Origin: Zonotrichia leucophrys gambelii
Taxonomy: Eukaryota; Chordata; Aves; Passeriformes; Passerellidae
NCBI RefSeq assembly: GCF_028769735.1
Contig: NC_088171.1
Coordinates: forward strand, 79,970,716 to 80,034,715
Reading direction: 5' to 3'
Length of the DNA stretch: 64,000 bases
The translations under genes were made by a program, and so were the position numbers. The notes beneath the pieces were generated by a model. The model worked only from the letters and a program-made list of their open reading frames with translations. It did no database searches and was not told the origin of the DNA. Positions 1 through 13,554 of this stretch are shown piece after piece (the first letter of the stretch is position 1; each line of letters begins with the position of its first letter).

Positions 1-259
1 TACACAATGTTGTGCTCAGTAATACAAGCTGAAATGGAATGGAAGAGGAAGAAGGAATATTTTTATTTCGCTCCTGGTGGGAAATAGTAAATAAATTGGT
101 TTTTTTGCTTTCTTCCCCACACAACTTTCTTCACTTATTAGACTGTTTCTGTCTCAACTCACAAGTTTTCTCACCTTTTCTTCTGTGACTCTCATCGCCA
201 TCCCTCCTGCAGTGGGGAGAGACCAAGTGACTAGAGGGGTACTTATCAGTCTCTGGGTC
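1..259. other. Unassigned single-copy sequence
   Basis: AT-rich sequence to the left of the first microsatellite. I see no gene, exon signature or recognisable repeat. A slightly GC-richer stretch near 190-245 could be a worn repeat, but I cannot name it. Confidence 0.5.
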
Positions 260-269
260 AAAAAAAAAA

Positions 270-320
<51 letters not shown>
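260..320. repeat. A10 followed by (TA)25 microsatellite
   Basis: An A10 run (260-269) and one G are followed by 25 uninterrupted TA units (271-320). The array lies about 30 bp upstream of a CR1 3' fragment. A pure array of this length is expected to be length-variable between individuals. Apparent open frames across it on the minus strand encode only alternating Ile-Tyr and are artefacts. Confidence 0.95.
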
Positions 321-323
<3 letters not shown>

Positions 324-349
324 GAACACCTCTCTGTATATTTTCATGA

Positions 350-468
350 GGTAAGACTGGATGTGGCACTTATTGCCACGGTCTAGTTTACATGGTGGGG
401 TTTGGTAACAGGTTGGACTTGATGATCTCAAGGTCTTTTCCAACTTCAATGATTTTGTGATTCTCTGA
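350..468 (+). mobile_element. CR1 LINE, 3'-end fragment
   Basis: A heavily 5'-truncated CR1 copy. It contains the familiar avian CR1 3' block: 'ggcactta..gccacggtctagtt', then 'ggttggacttgatgatctcaa', then 'ggtcttttccaac', and ends in two imperfect 8-bp units of the ATTCTGTG type. The 3' end points right, so the element is on the plus strand. Only about 120 bp remain, with no coding part. The family assignment rests on remembered consensus and was not computed. Confidence 0.85.
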
Positions 469-3400
469 CAAGCTTTGCACTTCCATATTTGTACTTTGCT
501 CTCTGACCCAGCAGAATGAAAACTGTTCACCTTCTAAACTTATTCTCCTAAATATCCATATTCTGGGAAGTCTTAATATTTGTGATTGGATATTCATTTG
601 TTTTGTTTTAGTTGCTGTTAAGCTTTCTTGGAGAAGCTTTAAGGATGGCACAGGAATCATAACTGGAATTCCAGTGTAAAAACATTCCAGATTCATCAGC
701 ATCAGGATATTCTGATGACATAACTAGAGAAGAAGTAAAATGAAGTTATTCAGACCTCTTTAATGGCTGAATCACTTCTCTGTTGTAATTAATGGTGGCT
801 TCAATTAACAGTGCCTGAACACTTGAAGAGTTTCAATTTTGTCAGTTAACAGTTTTGCAAGATGATACTCAGTTTTTCAACATGCAAGAAGTGTTTGTGA
901 AGGCAATTGAGTTTTCAACACAATGTCTATAGTTCTTATAATCAAATTCTCACAGTTCTGCTCCTCTTTTAAGTATTTCTGGTTCCAATGCCATGGTGAA
1001 AAGGAGCATGCAGAGCTGATCCCACTAGAATTGTACGGGTAAGTACATAAGATTTTGTTCTGACATCCCAATCAAATAAAGGTAAAACAACATCTGGTTT
1101 TGAAATTCCCAGAGAAGCCACACTGGTACTTGAGAGAAACCTGAGGTTAGTTTGAATGAGAATTCAAAACAAATCTTTTATCTAGATAAGATATATTTGG
1201 CAATGGATTATTATCTTTTACTTAAAATTGACCATATAGTAATATTTCAGAGTTAAATATTTGTTTCAAAATATTTAAGAGGCTTACATTATGTCACATA
1301 TCTCTGTATTGAATTTCAATGTTGTCATTGATACTGAAAAAAATCATAAATTTAATCTCCTAAAAAAGCTATTACTATAGAAAAGCTTTTTTTAACAAAT
1401 AAAATTAAGCTAATAACAATAATTTACATCTATTTTTCAGGTGGAAATTTTGTTGTCAAGTTTTATTTATATATTTTCAGCTTAATATCACATCTTTTGG
1501 TTAAAAAGCTTATATGTTCAATGCAAATGGTTTATGCAACATCCTAAATTTTCCTTTATTATATTAGATTTTATTTGAAATCATGTTTCTGCAGTTCTGT
1601 TTTAACAATTTCTGCCCTCTAAGATTGCCATAAATACTAAGCTTTATACTGGGAACTGTACTGCATGTCCTAAAATGACACTAATTTTTTCTGTATAACT
1701 CTTTGTTATAATTTATTTTGAATCAGCACTCAGCGTACTTTGGAAGAATGGGACATTCTCAGGCTTATGTGGGCAACAAAAATTCAATGTCTTGAATTCT
1801 TTAATTTAGTTTTATTCTCAGTGTGTTTCACTGCACAGAGTGATGGAGTACATCTGGAGTTAGTGATGTGCAATCCCAGTACCTTAGGATGGAGGAAGCA
1901 TGAAATATTCAGCAAGCAATTGTCTACTTCCCTCCCCAACACACAAACACTCTACATGTTTACATCCTGGCAATCAGAAAGAAATCTTTATATTATCCAG
2001 AATAAATGTTATTTTTAGGTTCTTACTGAGATGAATAATATGTCTGCCCCGTTTTATGCTGTTGTCTTCAGAAAAGTAAATAGAATAAATGGCAAGAGGT
2101 TATAGATCAGGCAGCAGAGAAAGGGAAAGAAATAGAAGCAGTTCTAAAAGTGCTATTAATGTTTGGGAAAACATAGACTGTTAACACCTTTAAAAGGTAC
2201 TACTGGGACTATTTTTCTTACAATCTGAGAAGAGCTTTGCTAAAACATCTTGTCCATCATGCAAGCTGAGCTCAGAATTACCCTCTCAACAGGGATCACA
2301 GGGCCTGCAGCATAGCTGAAACTCTGCCTGGCTAAGCTGCCTGTAAGCTTCCTGGTGCTTACAGGAAGACTGGAGCTTTATCCTGAAACAAGTTTGAGAC
2401 CCTTCAGTCTGACATCTCACTGCTAGGTCCCTGAAAATCTCATGGATATAGATCAGAAACCACAAGTAGGTGGAACCAGGACCCTAAAGACAGTAGAATA
2501 AGCTGACCTGAGGTCTCTCCTATACCACTCTCCTGTGACTCTCTGCCATAAGTCACATGCAAATATTTGGTGGGAAAATTTTCTCCTTCCTCTCCACATA
2601 AACACACACAATTATGTTTTTCAATTGCTTTTATCATCTTTGTGAGAAAAATTCTTTAGTGCAAATCAAATTACTGAGGTAAATAAAAGGCACCTACATT
2701 TCTTTCCAGTATACTGAGAGTTGTAAGAATTATCTAAAATAATATAAACAAGCCAAGAAACATTTTTTTCTATGTAAAATTTAGTATTTCATTAGAAAGA
2801 GACATTAAATTCTATTGGGATATTGTTCTATTATTCCATTGACATTTTAGGTAGAGTCTGCAGGAAGCTAGACCTGTAATCCTAAAAGCCTGTGGAATAG
2901 TTAATTTATGTGCACTGACATCACCTGAAACAGCAGGTCACACTAACACAAGTAGCAAACTCCAGGTTTGAGAGTCACATACTCCAGAACTGCAGTTACA
3001 AATCACACAGGTAAGCAGATGACAAACTCCTGGCAGATGCACTGATGGGGGAGCCCTTGTCTTCTGCAGTTGATCAGCCACAATCATAAAGCACAAATTG
3101 GTTGCAGTAAAACTACAGTGCAAAAAAAGAGTAAGAAAAATTTTCTGCTACATTTTTGAGATTACAGTAAATTGACCCCCTGAACACTCTTCTCCCAGAC
3201 TTAATAGTCCACCCTTGAGATGATTCTTGTCCTGCTATGAAATTCCTTCCTGAATAGGCAAATAGTATCTTGAAAAACTTAAGCTCTTTCATTTTATTAT
3301 TTCGTTCAGATGATCATTCTAGCACTCAGCTTACTCATAGATTGAACATTTTTGTTCTTATTTTCTGTTGAAATCTATTACCAATAAACACACTGCTATA

Positions 3401-3732
3401 CTCTGCTTACTGTGATTTGGGCTCATATTGTTATTTAAGTATAATAAGTGTATAATTTTGCTCAATCAAAACCCCATGCAATATCATATAATTTCAAATA
3501 AGTAAATTTGGTATAAAACATTGTACTTTTCAATTGTGGAATATCTAAAAGAATGCCGACAGTGAGCATTGTACTCTTGACAACCTGTTTCTAATAATTT
3601 CCACTGGACCCTTTGGGTCCATCTTATCACATTTGATTAGTCACATGATTCCTACCCCCATCCTTCTTATTACTCACAAACACACCTAAAGAGACACAAT
3701 ATCCTTCTTGATCATTTTGTGCTGAACTACAT
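469..3732. other. AT-rich single-copy stretch, no gene seen
   Basis: About 3.3 kb without a recognisable gene or interspersed repeat. Open frames are all under 105 codons and show no domain signature. The one local structure worth noting is a perfect 8-bp hairpin at 2341-2364. Confidence 0.55.
2341..2364. repeat. Short perfect hairpin
   Basis: CTGTAAGC (2341-2348) and GCTTACAG (2357-2364) are exact inverted copies around an 8-nt spacer. They could fold into a short cruciform or RNA hairpin. Arms this short do occur by chance in 64 kb, so no function is implied. Confidence 0.7.
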
Positions 3733-3866
3733 AAGGTGTTAATGCCAGGAAGAATGGGCCTCTGAGTAACCTGGTCTAGTGGAAGGTTTCCTTCCCATGG
3801 CAGGGGGTTTGGAACTAGCTGATCTTTAAGGTCTCTTCCAACCCAAACCATTCTATTATGCAGTGA
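3733..3866 (+). mobile_element. CR1 LINE, 3'-end fragment
   Basis: A 5'-truncated CR1 3' end. It reads 'aacctggtctagtggaaggt', 'cttcccatggcagggggtt', 'gatctttaaggtctcttcc' and 'aacccaaaccattctatta', matching the remembered CR1 3' untranslated consensus with scattered changes. The 3' end points right, so it is plus strand. The terminal 8-bp repeat is reduced to about one unit. It belongs to the ATTCTATG-type tail class, unlike the ATTCTGTG-type copy at 350-468, so the two probably come from different CR1 subfamilies. Confidence 0.9.
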
Positions 3867-6800
3867 TTTTAAGTTTTTTTAAATAGGTGCTCCTTCTCTG
3901 ATCACCCTAACATCCAACTTCATTCTTGCCTCAAGTTAACCTGGTTTTGAACATCGATATTCAGAATCATACAGAATATACTAATTAAGGTAATCTCTGT
4001 GTTTTTTGTAGTTATGATTTTATGTCTTTCTGCACTGGAGATGCTTTTTCTTACAGATCTTAGCATTATTTTTTCTAAGTTGTTCCTTGTAATGATTCTA
4101 TAACAAAAATATACTCAAAGCTCTCTCATTTTCTAAAGGCTTCAACAAATGATGTATTTCATTATAGTAGAACTCATTATTATTTCATTGCATACTGAAA
4201 TTTTGTACTAAGATTTTTTAATTCTTTTCCTGCTAGGAAGGAGGATCTAATTATTCTTGTATTATCTCATGCTTCACAGCACCACCAATACCTACAGATT
4301 ATAAGCATATGTACTGTTTAGAATATTACTGAGTTCAACTGCACATATTTCAGAAAATTTAATTTGGTGTAAACTCATTAAGAAAATAAAACAAAAAAAT
4401 GTGCATTTATTGGAAACTGGGACCTTTGAGGATGAACTTTGGCTTAGAAATTTTCAAGAGGCAGTGGCTTCAGTTCAAAATTTTAGATGTGTTTACATTA
4501 GCCAATAAATACACCCTGGCCGTTATTATAGTTTATATTATTTTTCATTACTTTGACTGCTGTGAACAATTACAGGATGGAATTTTCTTCTGAGAGAATT
4601 TGTATTGCTACCCATAGTTCACTGATACAGCATTATTAGTATGGAAGTTTGAAAAATTCTGGAAACTATTTTATGCAAATAGGACATGTTTATGGCCTGG
4701 TTGGCTGATAGTCTCATTTTTCAGTAATTGCTAGATACAGATTTTTTAGATAATTACCTAAAAAACTATGTTACTAGAGATCCTTTAAAGTAATTCTGTG
4801 AGTTTGTTTTTATTTTTCAAAGCCATGTCATTTTTAATCATGTTTTGTCTGTCAACAGTCAAAAGTTATCAATAGGAACAGAACTGCATTACTAAGAAAA
4901 CTCTGGTTCTTAGAAAGTTGCAGTATTTCCTAATGCTCAGAAGTGACTAATGATAGTGTCAGTTTTTGTCAGGCTTAAAGAGATGTTTTTCAGGAAAGGA
5001 TCACCCCATTTCCTTAGATATTATGCCCACAGATGAGAACTCAGAGAGGAAATCCAAAACACTGTACTTTCTGAAAATATTGGATTTCATTTCATGTCTA
5101 GAAAAAATGGCCTAGGCTTCAAATCTGTCTATATGATTTATAATGACAGTATTAGTCTAGTGTCTAAGCAGTTCAACTTCAAGTTCTCACAGCACTCCTA
5201 TTATTTTTATTTCATAGTATACTCCTTAATCCAAGCATTCTTTAAAGCCATAGCTTTTCCCCTTTTTTTTTCTTTTACTGCAAATCCATTGTTTCAATCC
5301 CTTTGAAAAGTAGGGTTTATATCTCATAACTTAGATGCCATAATGTAGAGAGAATTGAGATTGTTACTTTATCTTTAGTCTGCAATACTGTGAGGTTTCT
5401 TTCTTTATTTCTCCTTTAAATTTATTTCAAATGGAACATTAGTTCAATCACTGAGAATTAGGAATAGGTGTCTGTTAGGAAAATTAATAAAATTTTCTTG
5501 TTTCTTTTTCTTCAAAATCTTATTGTTTAGTGCAAAGAGAACAACAAAAAAGTTTTAATAACGTACAACATCTTAGTTTACAATTACTATGCCTTGTAAA
5601 CAGCACAATGCAAGGTTCATGATCATTAGGACATCACTGTTCTGCTGTATAATGAAATTTAGATTCTGTCAAAGCACTGTTAATGGTGATAAATAACAAC
5701 ACAGGAACTAGGAACTCTGAAGAAGACAGAGTTCACAATTTTTAAAATGCCCTAGAACTTAAGAGTGGCTTTTGACAAATTATAAACACTGGCAAAACCC
5801 ACAGGGCTGAAATTCTCAAACTGTAGTCTGGAGGATTCACTGGTCAAGGAATAAATTGTTGCTTGTATGCTAAATTGAATTAAGAGTGAAAAATATCTTT
5901 AAGCTGACACAGAACTGTTTCATACCAAACCAAATAAAGCATGAGAATGCTATTTAAACAAAAGCATCTCTTGTAATTTTTTAATATTTTGGAATTTATG
6001 AAGTTTTGAAAAATTAGTCTGGCTATTATTACATTAGAGCATTGCAGTCTTTATTTTCACATGGATTCAGGATTTATTTATGAGCTAAATTGCATTTATG
6101 TTGCTTACAAATCAATAACTTTAAGAGCAACCTCCTTTTTGTGAGGAAATGTAGGGAGAAAATTGCCACTGGTTGACAGTTATGCCCATAGTGAACTCCC
6201 ATACTGAAATGACCCATTAAATTTTTATATGAGTATGCTTCCACCATTCCTCCAAGTGACATTACTGTGTGACCACAACAGTGCTGCTTCTGCCACAAGG
6301 AAAAAAGAAAATCTTATTCTGCACTTCTTCTACCTTTCTTATAGCAGTTTGAAGAATGGTACAGTTTAAAGTAGTAATAGTGTTGTAGCACTATAAGGAT
6401 ATAAAAGTTCACAGTTCAGTTTCTCCTCACAAACCTTGCTACAGTTTTTTATTGAAACAATTTTTTTTTCTGCAGATTGTTTTCGTGGTAGATTTCTTGG
6501 TCCTTTTCTCACAACACAGAGTGAGAAATGCTGGTTGGATTTTTTCTGGAGACTGCAGAGTGGGTAGAAAGTCCACTTGCTGCAGAAGTACACTGGTCAG
6601 ATAATTGGACTTTGGGCAATATATTTCACTATACCCAGAAACCCCACCTGTGAGCCAGTCTTCCTTGTTCTTGAAACAATGAACAGGAAGGATAGAAAAA
6701 AATTATATATTTGTGCATTTTGGACTGGTTCTGACACAAGTTAATTTAGACAAGCACAACAGAACATCTGTCATTGCTGCTTTAATAACCAGATATTTGC

Positions 6801-7050
6801 CTTTTCACTTCACACAGCTTCACTATGTCCAGCTGTGGATTTGTAGTTCAGTTTGCATAGCCATTCTAGGCTGAAATCTCCAAAAAATGTATAGCAATGA
6901 TATGTATGAAATGGGTAAGTAGTAAATACAAGAAATATAGAGGTATAAGGACAAATACATACACATAACAGTATGTATATACTAGCAGAAGTGTATAATT
7001 ATAGATAAGTATATAGATATAGACTTATGTAAGTGTGTCTAAGAAATATT
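3867..7050. other. AT-rich single-copy stretch, no gene seen
   Basis: About 3.2 kb of AT-rich DNA. Open frames are at most 75 codons, scattered on both strands and without motifs. I see no interspersed repeat that I can name. Confidence 0.55.
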
Positions 7051-7122
7051 GTATATATATGACATAATAATAATATAATAATAATATTGTGCATATATAT
7101 GTATATATATATATATATATAT
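7051..7122. repeat. AT/AAT compound microsatellite
   Basis: TA units around 7051-7060 are followed by TAA-type units (7063-7085) and a clean TA array at 7102-7122. It lies in a longer AT-rich block starting near 6940. The only open frame across it is Ile-Tyr repeat and is not a gene. Confidence 0.9.
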
Positions 7123-7724
7123 GACAAAAATAGTAGTTTCAGATTTTTATAGAGAACATGCTCCACATAAAGAAAGTACAGGTGAATTTCCACATTAAAT
7201 ATAAATTAATACAGCCACACTAATATATAGAAGTATTTATGAATTTTTATTGAGGATGGGAGAGTTTGGAAAGGGGGAATTTTCAGATTAAATAGACACA
7301 TAACAAAATATTTAGCAGGTAGATTTAACATATTCAGTTCGATGCTTGAAAGCAATGTCACAAAGAGAATAGCAAAAACTACTGCTTGACTCTAGAGACA
7401 GAGGAGAAGATTTAGGGGTTTATCTTTCTAACAGGATTTTGAGAGCTTAGCACAGGCTTGCTTTTAGGTCTAATATAGAAGCAGGTTTTTGTATATAGGG
7501 ATTTGAAAACAAACTTTATTTGATCTTTGTGAGGAGCTTAAAGAAGACTCTAAGACAAAGTAGAGGAGAACTACCATTTATAGAATAAGAAATGCTTGAA
7601 GTGTCACTCTAATCACTGGCCAGGAGCTCTCTCTAAATTTTAGTCCATCCAGTCACAGTGACCCTCCTGGTTTTGTTTGATTTTCTCCTTGTAAGTCCAT
7701 TATTGCTTCGGAATGTTAGAAAAA

Positions 7725-7991
7725 CTATGTTGAATCCAGCATGGTCAGACCCACAGTGCTTCCACAGCAGATGTGTGGTGGTGATGGAGTAGCAACAAAC
7801 ACCATCAGGGAAACTGGGGTTTCCTGGGGCAGCTGGGCCCTCCAGACCATGGATGAATCATTCCTCAGCTCCCAGGTTGAGGTTCTGGTCACATTGTGTA
7901 CCAGCCATCCCACTGAAAATGGTAGCTGTATGTCCATGTTACCACAACGATGCTCTCTGATGCACAGTGGAAAATAATTCCAGCTTTGCAA
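7725..7991. other. GC-richer patch open on both strands, unidentified
   Basis: In AT-rich surroundings this 267-bp block is open for 78 codons on plus (7741-7977) and 88 codons on minus (7725-7991). The translations match no family I recognise. The absence of stops on both strands follows largely from its higher GC content. It could be a conserved element, a worn transposon piece or chance. Confidence 0.35.
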
Positions 7992-9004
7992 AGCTGAACC
8001 CAGAAACTAGTGTCCATTTCTTGTATAGGATGAGAAAAATGGGGAAATTACTGTTCTCTCCTATTTTCCTCTCTGAAAACAAAATCTCAGTAAAGAAATA
8101 ATTCGAATTCTCTCCATCTCTCAATATTATTAGTCTAGCATTTGCATCCACTTTAAAAGAAATCAGTTCCTTAAAAAATAATGTGAGTTATTTTATCAGT
8201 TATTTATCTATACAACACTGCTTTATTGCAATGTTAAGCTTAACCTTTTATCACTATAGGAGATCCTATATCTTATTTTTTTCAAAGTTAAATGAGACGA
8301 AATACCCAAAGTTAAGTGAGATGAATACTAGAAAGACTGCTCTTTCTAGTGGATGGATGCTAGTAGGAAGAGTTTTTGGAAACAAAGTTTCAGTTTAAGA
8401 AAAAATTACACATTTTGCAGCACAAAAATGTGTATGATAGCACAAAATTTCTATTTCAATTATTTAGCTAGAATACATATATTCTTAAATTTAACTAAAA
8501 TATATGGTTTTATATTCTATGTGTTTCTCTGTAACCAGGGTTATACAGTGACAGGGTAAAGCAAGCTTCCAATTACCTTTCCCTGTTTGACAAACAGCTT
8601 TCTTAGCCCACAGTATTTTGTTTGAAAATAATACAGCTTTCAAAAGAAGAGCCTTACAGGACTATTAGTCTGAGGCAATAACACAGTTTGAATGTAATCT
8701 TAAATGCAATCAGCATCTTTCTCTTTTTCTGAACAAGATGCAAATGTCTAAAATGTAGGCTGGCTTGACAGAACTCAGACAGCTGTATCGACATATCAAT
8801 TATATGTTGTGATTTTCCAGTTAGTCCAATACAATTCAATAAAATTCTACATTTTTATTTACTAGTAGCTTCAGAATGAAACTGGAGACATGATTTAATT
8901 TATAACAATGCATTTTTCATGAGTTTATTTCTAAAATAATGGTTATAGGAAAAAGTATTTGCTATGCAATGAGAATCTGGCTGTTTTTTAAAAGACTTGT
9001 TATC

Positions 9005-9180
9005 TCAGCATGATTGCAACAGTCATGACAAAACCATTTAGGAATTAACCTTATGGCGGCATGATTACGTAATTTGGCAGCACATGCTCAGGATTAAAAT
9101 TGATATGAGTCTGTCGTCATATACAGGAGTAAAGCTTCACTGCTGATCTTGCATTTTTTCTGCTCAGGATCTCTCATTTC
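9005..9180. promoter_or_regulatory. Candidate conserved regulatory island
   Basis: This stretch has a perfect TTACGTAA palindrome (9065-9072), the core bound by PAR-bZIP and NFIL3-type factors, and an ATTGCAAC C/EBP-like site near 9012. It also has a local excess of CpG (ggcgg, acgt, gtcgtc) in a CpG-poor window. What is seen is the motifs; that the block is an enhancer is inference. No promoter-like TATA and start arrangement with a downstream open frame is visible. Confidence 0.25.
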
Positions 9181-9358
9181 TACTCTGATTTTCTAAAAGG
9201 TGTATACTGTAACTGGAAATAAAGGGACAGTAGAAACCAGTGAAATAAGTAGGCTTCTAAAGAAAGAAAATTTCAAGCTGACATTTCTCAGGCTATTTCA
9301 TGCTCTTGGGTGTGCCCTTCTGAACTTGGGGTCCAGGATCTCCCACAGCAGTGACATC

Positions 9359-9373
9359 CCACCACAGTGGTGG
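9359..9373. repeat. 15-bp odd palindrome
   Basis: CCACCAC and GTGGTGG are exact inverted copies around a single central A. It sits in a GC-richer patch of about 120 bp. No binding factor can be assigned from sequence alone. Confidence 0.6.
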
Positions 9374-10688
9374 CTCTGTGGCCTGGAGGTGACAACATTT
9401 CTCACAAAGCTTTCACGGGATCCAGACTTAGTTCATGCAGTTCATTCCCATTAGGTCACGCAAGTACGAAAAGAATTTTTCAGAGGCAGATTATGAAACT
9501 GAATCCTTCAGAAAAGTCCACCTTTTGAAATATATACAAGTACAAATACACCCAGTTTTGTTTGTGGTGTGTGCAGAGATGTGGGCTAAATGCACTGTCA
9601 AAACGTTGTAAATATGCTACAGAATATTCTATTACATATATTCCTACTATTACTTAGAATTTAGAATTTTATGGACTGTATTGCCTTTATGTTGCTCATT
9701 TTTTAATCAATAATAGTTTGGGGGATTGTAAATTCACATATGTGACTAAGCAAATCTGTCTGTCCTTTGGACTGATATTTCCATTATCTTCATTGCATTT
9801 TAATGCTTTCTTTTGTGAGTGTTTTTTTAACATTTCAAAAAACAATTGCAGGACAAGTTTTTTGCAGGGAATGATAGGTCTGAGGTGCTGAATATGCAGT
9901 GGGAGATAAGAAATAATTTGTGGACCTTAAAATGTTTCTGTAAGCCAGCTGGTTCTCCGTTTTGCAACTGGCTTAAAACTAATTAATCTCAAAAGGTATC
10001 TTGATGAAAGAGGAGCCAAAAAAGCCTTGCATGACACCTTGACTTTAAATACATCACTTCAGTGCTGCTTCTCTATCTCCTATGTATATAAAAATGTTGG
10101 GTAACTGAAGATCTTCGTTGTAGTTATAGCTTAGTACACACCTGTGATCACACATGCATTGATTTCTACAGAAGTGAAAATTATTGTTGTTTATTATAGA
10201 TTTGCTTCTGATGCATGTCTTAATAGTATGAAAATTAATTAAACTGTTGTACATTGCTCCCCTAGATACAATGTATTCACAACTAAAATTTTCTGAAATT
10301 TTATAACAGAAAACAAGAGCTAATGTGGTTTAAGAAAAAAAGAACTAATTTGTCCTTGGGTTGGATCATCTGGGCCAAGACAAATTAAGTAAAGTTTGTT
10401 CTTTCCATGCAACTATGTCTTCTGAAATAAGAACAAAGTTGGTATTTTGAAACATATAAACCTAATGTACATTTTACTTCCTGAAACATGCTCAGAAAGG
10501 AATTCATAGAAATGTCCCATTCATACAAGACAAGGACAGATAGATATTCTGTGACCATATCTCTACAATTTTCTACTTTTGCCATTAGCATTTTAAGCAA
10601 TTAAAAGGTGAATTTATTGTTCTGTATATGGTGCTCAGTCCCTTGTTCCACAAATGCAGCTATACCTGATAAAGTCATGCCCAGTGAA

Positions 10689-10701
10689 GGGGATCATCCC
10701 C
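10689..10701. repeat. 13-bp odd palindrome
   Basis: GGGGAT and ATCCCC flank a single C. It is short and isolated, and I infer no function. Confidence 0.5.
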
Positions 10702-13554
10702 TGGCAACCTCACAATGAATGATTTTGTCCTGTGAGATGAGGCCATTATATTTAGATATATTTCACCCACTTTAGACCAAGGGAATGTGAGACGTGCAAT
10801 GATGTGCTCAAGGTTATGCACAAAAACAGGAATAAGCAGAAATTGAGTTTTCTAAGTTGCTTCCAAAAGTTTTAAATTTAGATGCATTTGCAAAATCTCA
10901 CAAGGCATCCTATTTTCAAGCTTAGCTGTTTGAATGCATTTGCAATCTGTCCCTTATCACTGTGGAAAAAAAAGTTGGTCCTGCAGCTCAACGATAGCTC
11001 ATGCCACTCAAGATTTTCAAAATTGTGCTGCCAAGTAGAAGGTGTCCCATTCCATATAATTTCAACTGCTTGCAGAAAATAACAATACTGAAAGAAAATA
11101 ACCTGGAAGCTAAGAACCTGAGGGCTCGCTGGGAAAATGGACAGGTATATTTAAAAATAGCAAGCACTGTACATATTTGGAGTTTATGTTTACTAAAAAA
11201 AAAAAAAGAAATACTGAATGGTTACTGCAAATAAAGAGTGGATTCAAATATCATATGGTATAAAGTGAATTTGCATTATGTGAAAATATAAGTGGAAAAG
11301 AAAGATAAGAAATTGTCACAGTATTTTTTTTCTATTGTGCATCTGCTGGCCTTTGATCTCAGATTTAAAATTTTCTCCTCAGGGAACAGAAGCAGTCCTA
11401 TGTGACTTACAATTCAAAGCACACAATGAATAAAAAATAGTCAACATTTGATGAAAACTGTTTAGAAATTATCCACCACACGATTACTGTTGGTCCAAGC
11501 TCTTCTGTAAAATTATTTTAGTAATAGACATATGTTCAGAAACCAGTGTGTCTTTACTTTTGGTTAGTTAAAATTGAATAAAGACCAAATTTTAATAACT
11601 TACTAACCCAAGGACCAGTTGATCAATTTTAAGAAGGCATTCCAGCAATATGTAGTCTTCTGTTCAGTTAAGAAGCCAAATTTAATAAAAAAAACAAAGG
11701 ACATATTTTTCATATATCCCAAGACAAAAAATGCAGAAACCTGTCTAAATCAGCTGTATATCTTTCATCTCTACATGCAATAGTGTGCATTGTAGATGTA
11801 TACATATTTGTATACATAGTTATGGAACAATATATCTATGAAACCAAAAGAAACAGGCTGTATTTCATCATGCCATTTTTAATGTTCACATCAGAGTTTT
11901 TGTTCTTGTGTTCCCTGCTCAGTTTATTGTGCTGTGGCTGTCACATGCTAAAAATGTATAATTGGATTTTGCTTTTCATGTCTTTGCTGTTTCTATGACA
12001 TGAGAAGCACGAAAGGAAGCAGTTCCCAGTTTGCCCTTCCTCAGCTTCACTTTTTTTTTCCTGCTCTGGAACAATGAAATGTGAACCTCTTCAGAGCCTT
12101 TGGGCCAGAACAGAAGGCAACAGTCGGGTCTCCTACTGGTTTTGCTATTAGTTCTATTCCTGCTGGAAGTTTTTAAAGCTTCTGAAGGTTTGCTCTCAGA
12201 GCTCATGAAACTGAGTCCTGAGTATTAATGCCAGCAGTGTCCCTGAAATGCTTTTGTTTTTCAAGTCAGACTCACTGGGAAGAGTGTGCTAACTGAGCTG
12301 CTGTAAATACCTCTGGTAATCATACCTGTCACCTGTCTGGATTTAGGCCAGAACAATAAAATAAATATGCATAAGTGCAAACAGCAAATATGAAGCATGA
12401 TTTTTGAGTACAGGATGTAACAGTGAATTTTAAGTTTTTATTTTAAAATGCAGACTACTGTCTAGGAAGCCTCTTAATCTCTTCTGGAGTGCAGTAAATT
12501 TAGAGCTGTGTAAAAGGCATATTTCAGCCTGGACAATTATGAATCCTCAATACCAGAAAACATTCTGAACAGCACTGTTAGAAGTTTTAACTAAAGAGAA
12601 TGCAAAAAATACCCAACTAAGATTGGATTCACTGTATAAAATGGATTTTGAGCTAGTTAATAACAATTTTAGTTTAATTTATGAAGATTGAGGTGATCCT
12701 GATTGGAAAATGTGGGGTAGCACAGAGAATACACTCCCTGAATGGCAGTGGGGGCAATCAGGCTTCAGCTGGGGAAGGAGCTGCACATGGTTAGATATGA
12801 AAGGTTAGGCAGGTGTCTTACAAACTTTGAACCTCACAGATATATCAGGCTTTAGAAGGTATGTGTAGAGCTTTGGCAGGAGAAGCTATGGGTTCTTCTG
12901 ACACATGGTGTTTTAGGTCAGGACTGATACAAGTTGAGCGTACTTTTTATGTGTATTGTGTTTTGATGTCAGAAAAGAAGGAAAGATGCTATAACAGCTG
13001 AAATAGAGTTGATCACATAGACTTTGTAAGGGTATTTTGAATTTATCTAAAGGGGTTTTTATCCTTTTCCTTTTCTTTTAGAAGATGACACTTTGATATG
13101 GGGGCACAGAGTTTATTTAACTGAATCACCTGATGTTCTGAAGTACTTTCACCAGAAAGAACCTTGTGGGTTACTTCAAACTCAAAGTATTCTGTGGGTG
13201 AAGAGTAAAACCTCTCAATAATGGGGAAACGAACCTTCTACTTTGCTATTAGACATGTTCTAAAACTTTAGGTATTTTCTTATTAAAAACTTGCCAATAA
13301 CAAGCATTGCAGTAAATAGAGGGCTTTCTCAAGGACCTGCCTTTACATAATTGGGTTTTAATTTCCCATCCAATGTCAATTTATGTTTTAAAACTTTAAG
13401 AACTTCCATAGTAGAGTAGCATTGTGATGATTATTTTTCTCTTTTTAAAACAGTGATGTTATGGAGGGGAGGAACATAACAGGATGACAACAGGTCAAGA
13501 AAGGTTATGCGAGGGCAACCCTGACATCTTTCTGAAAAAGACAATGTGTCAAGT

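Noticed and set aside
154..530. Minus frames with Ile-Tyr repeats
   Set aside because: Translation of the (TA)25 microsatellite.
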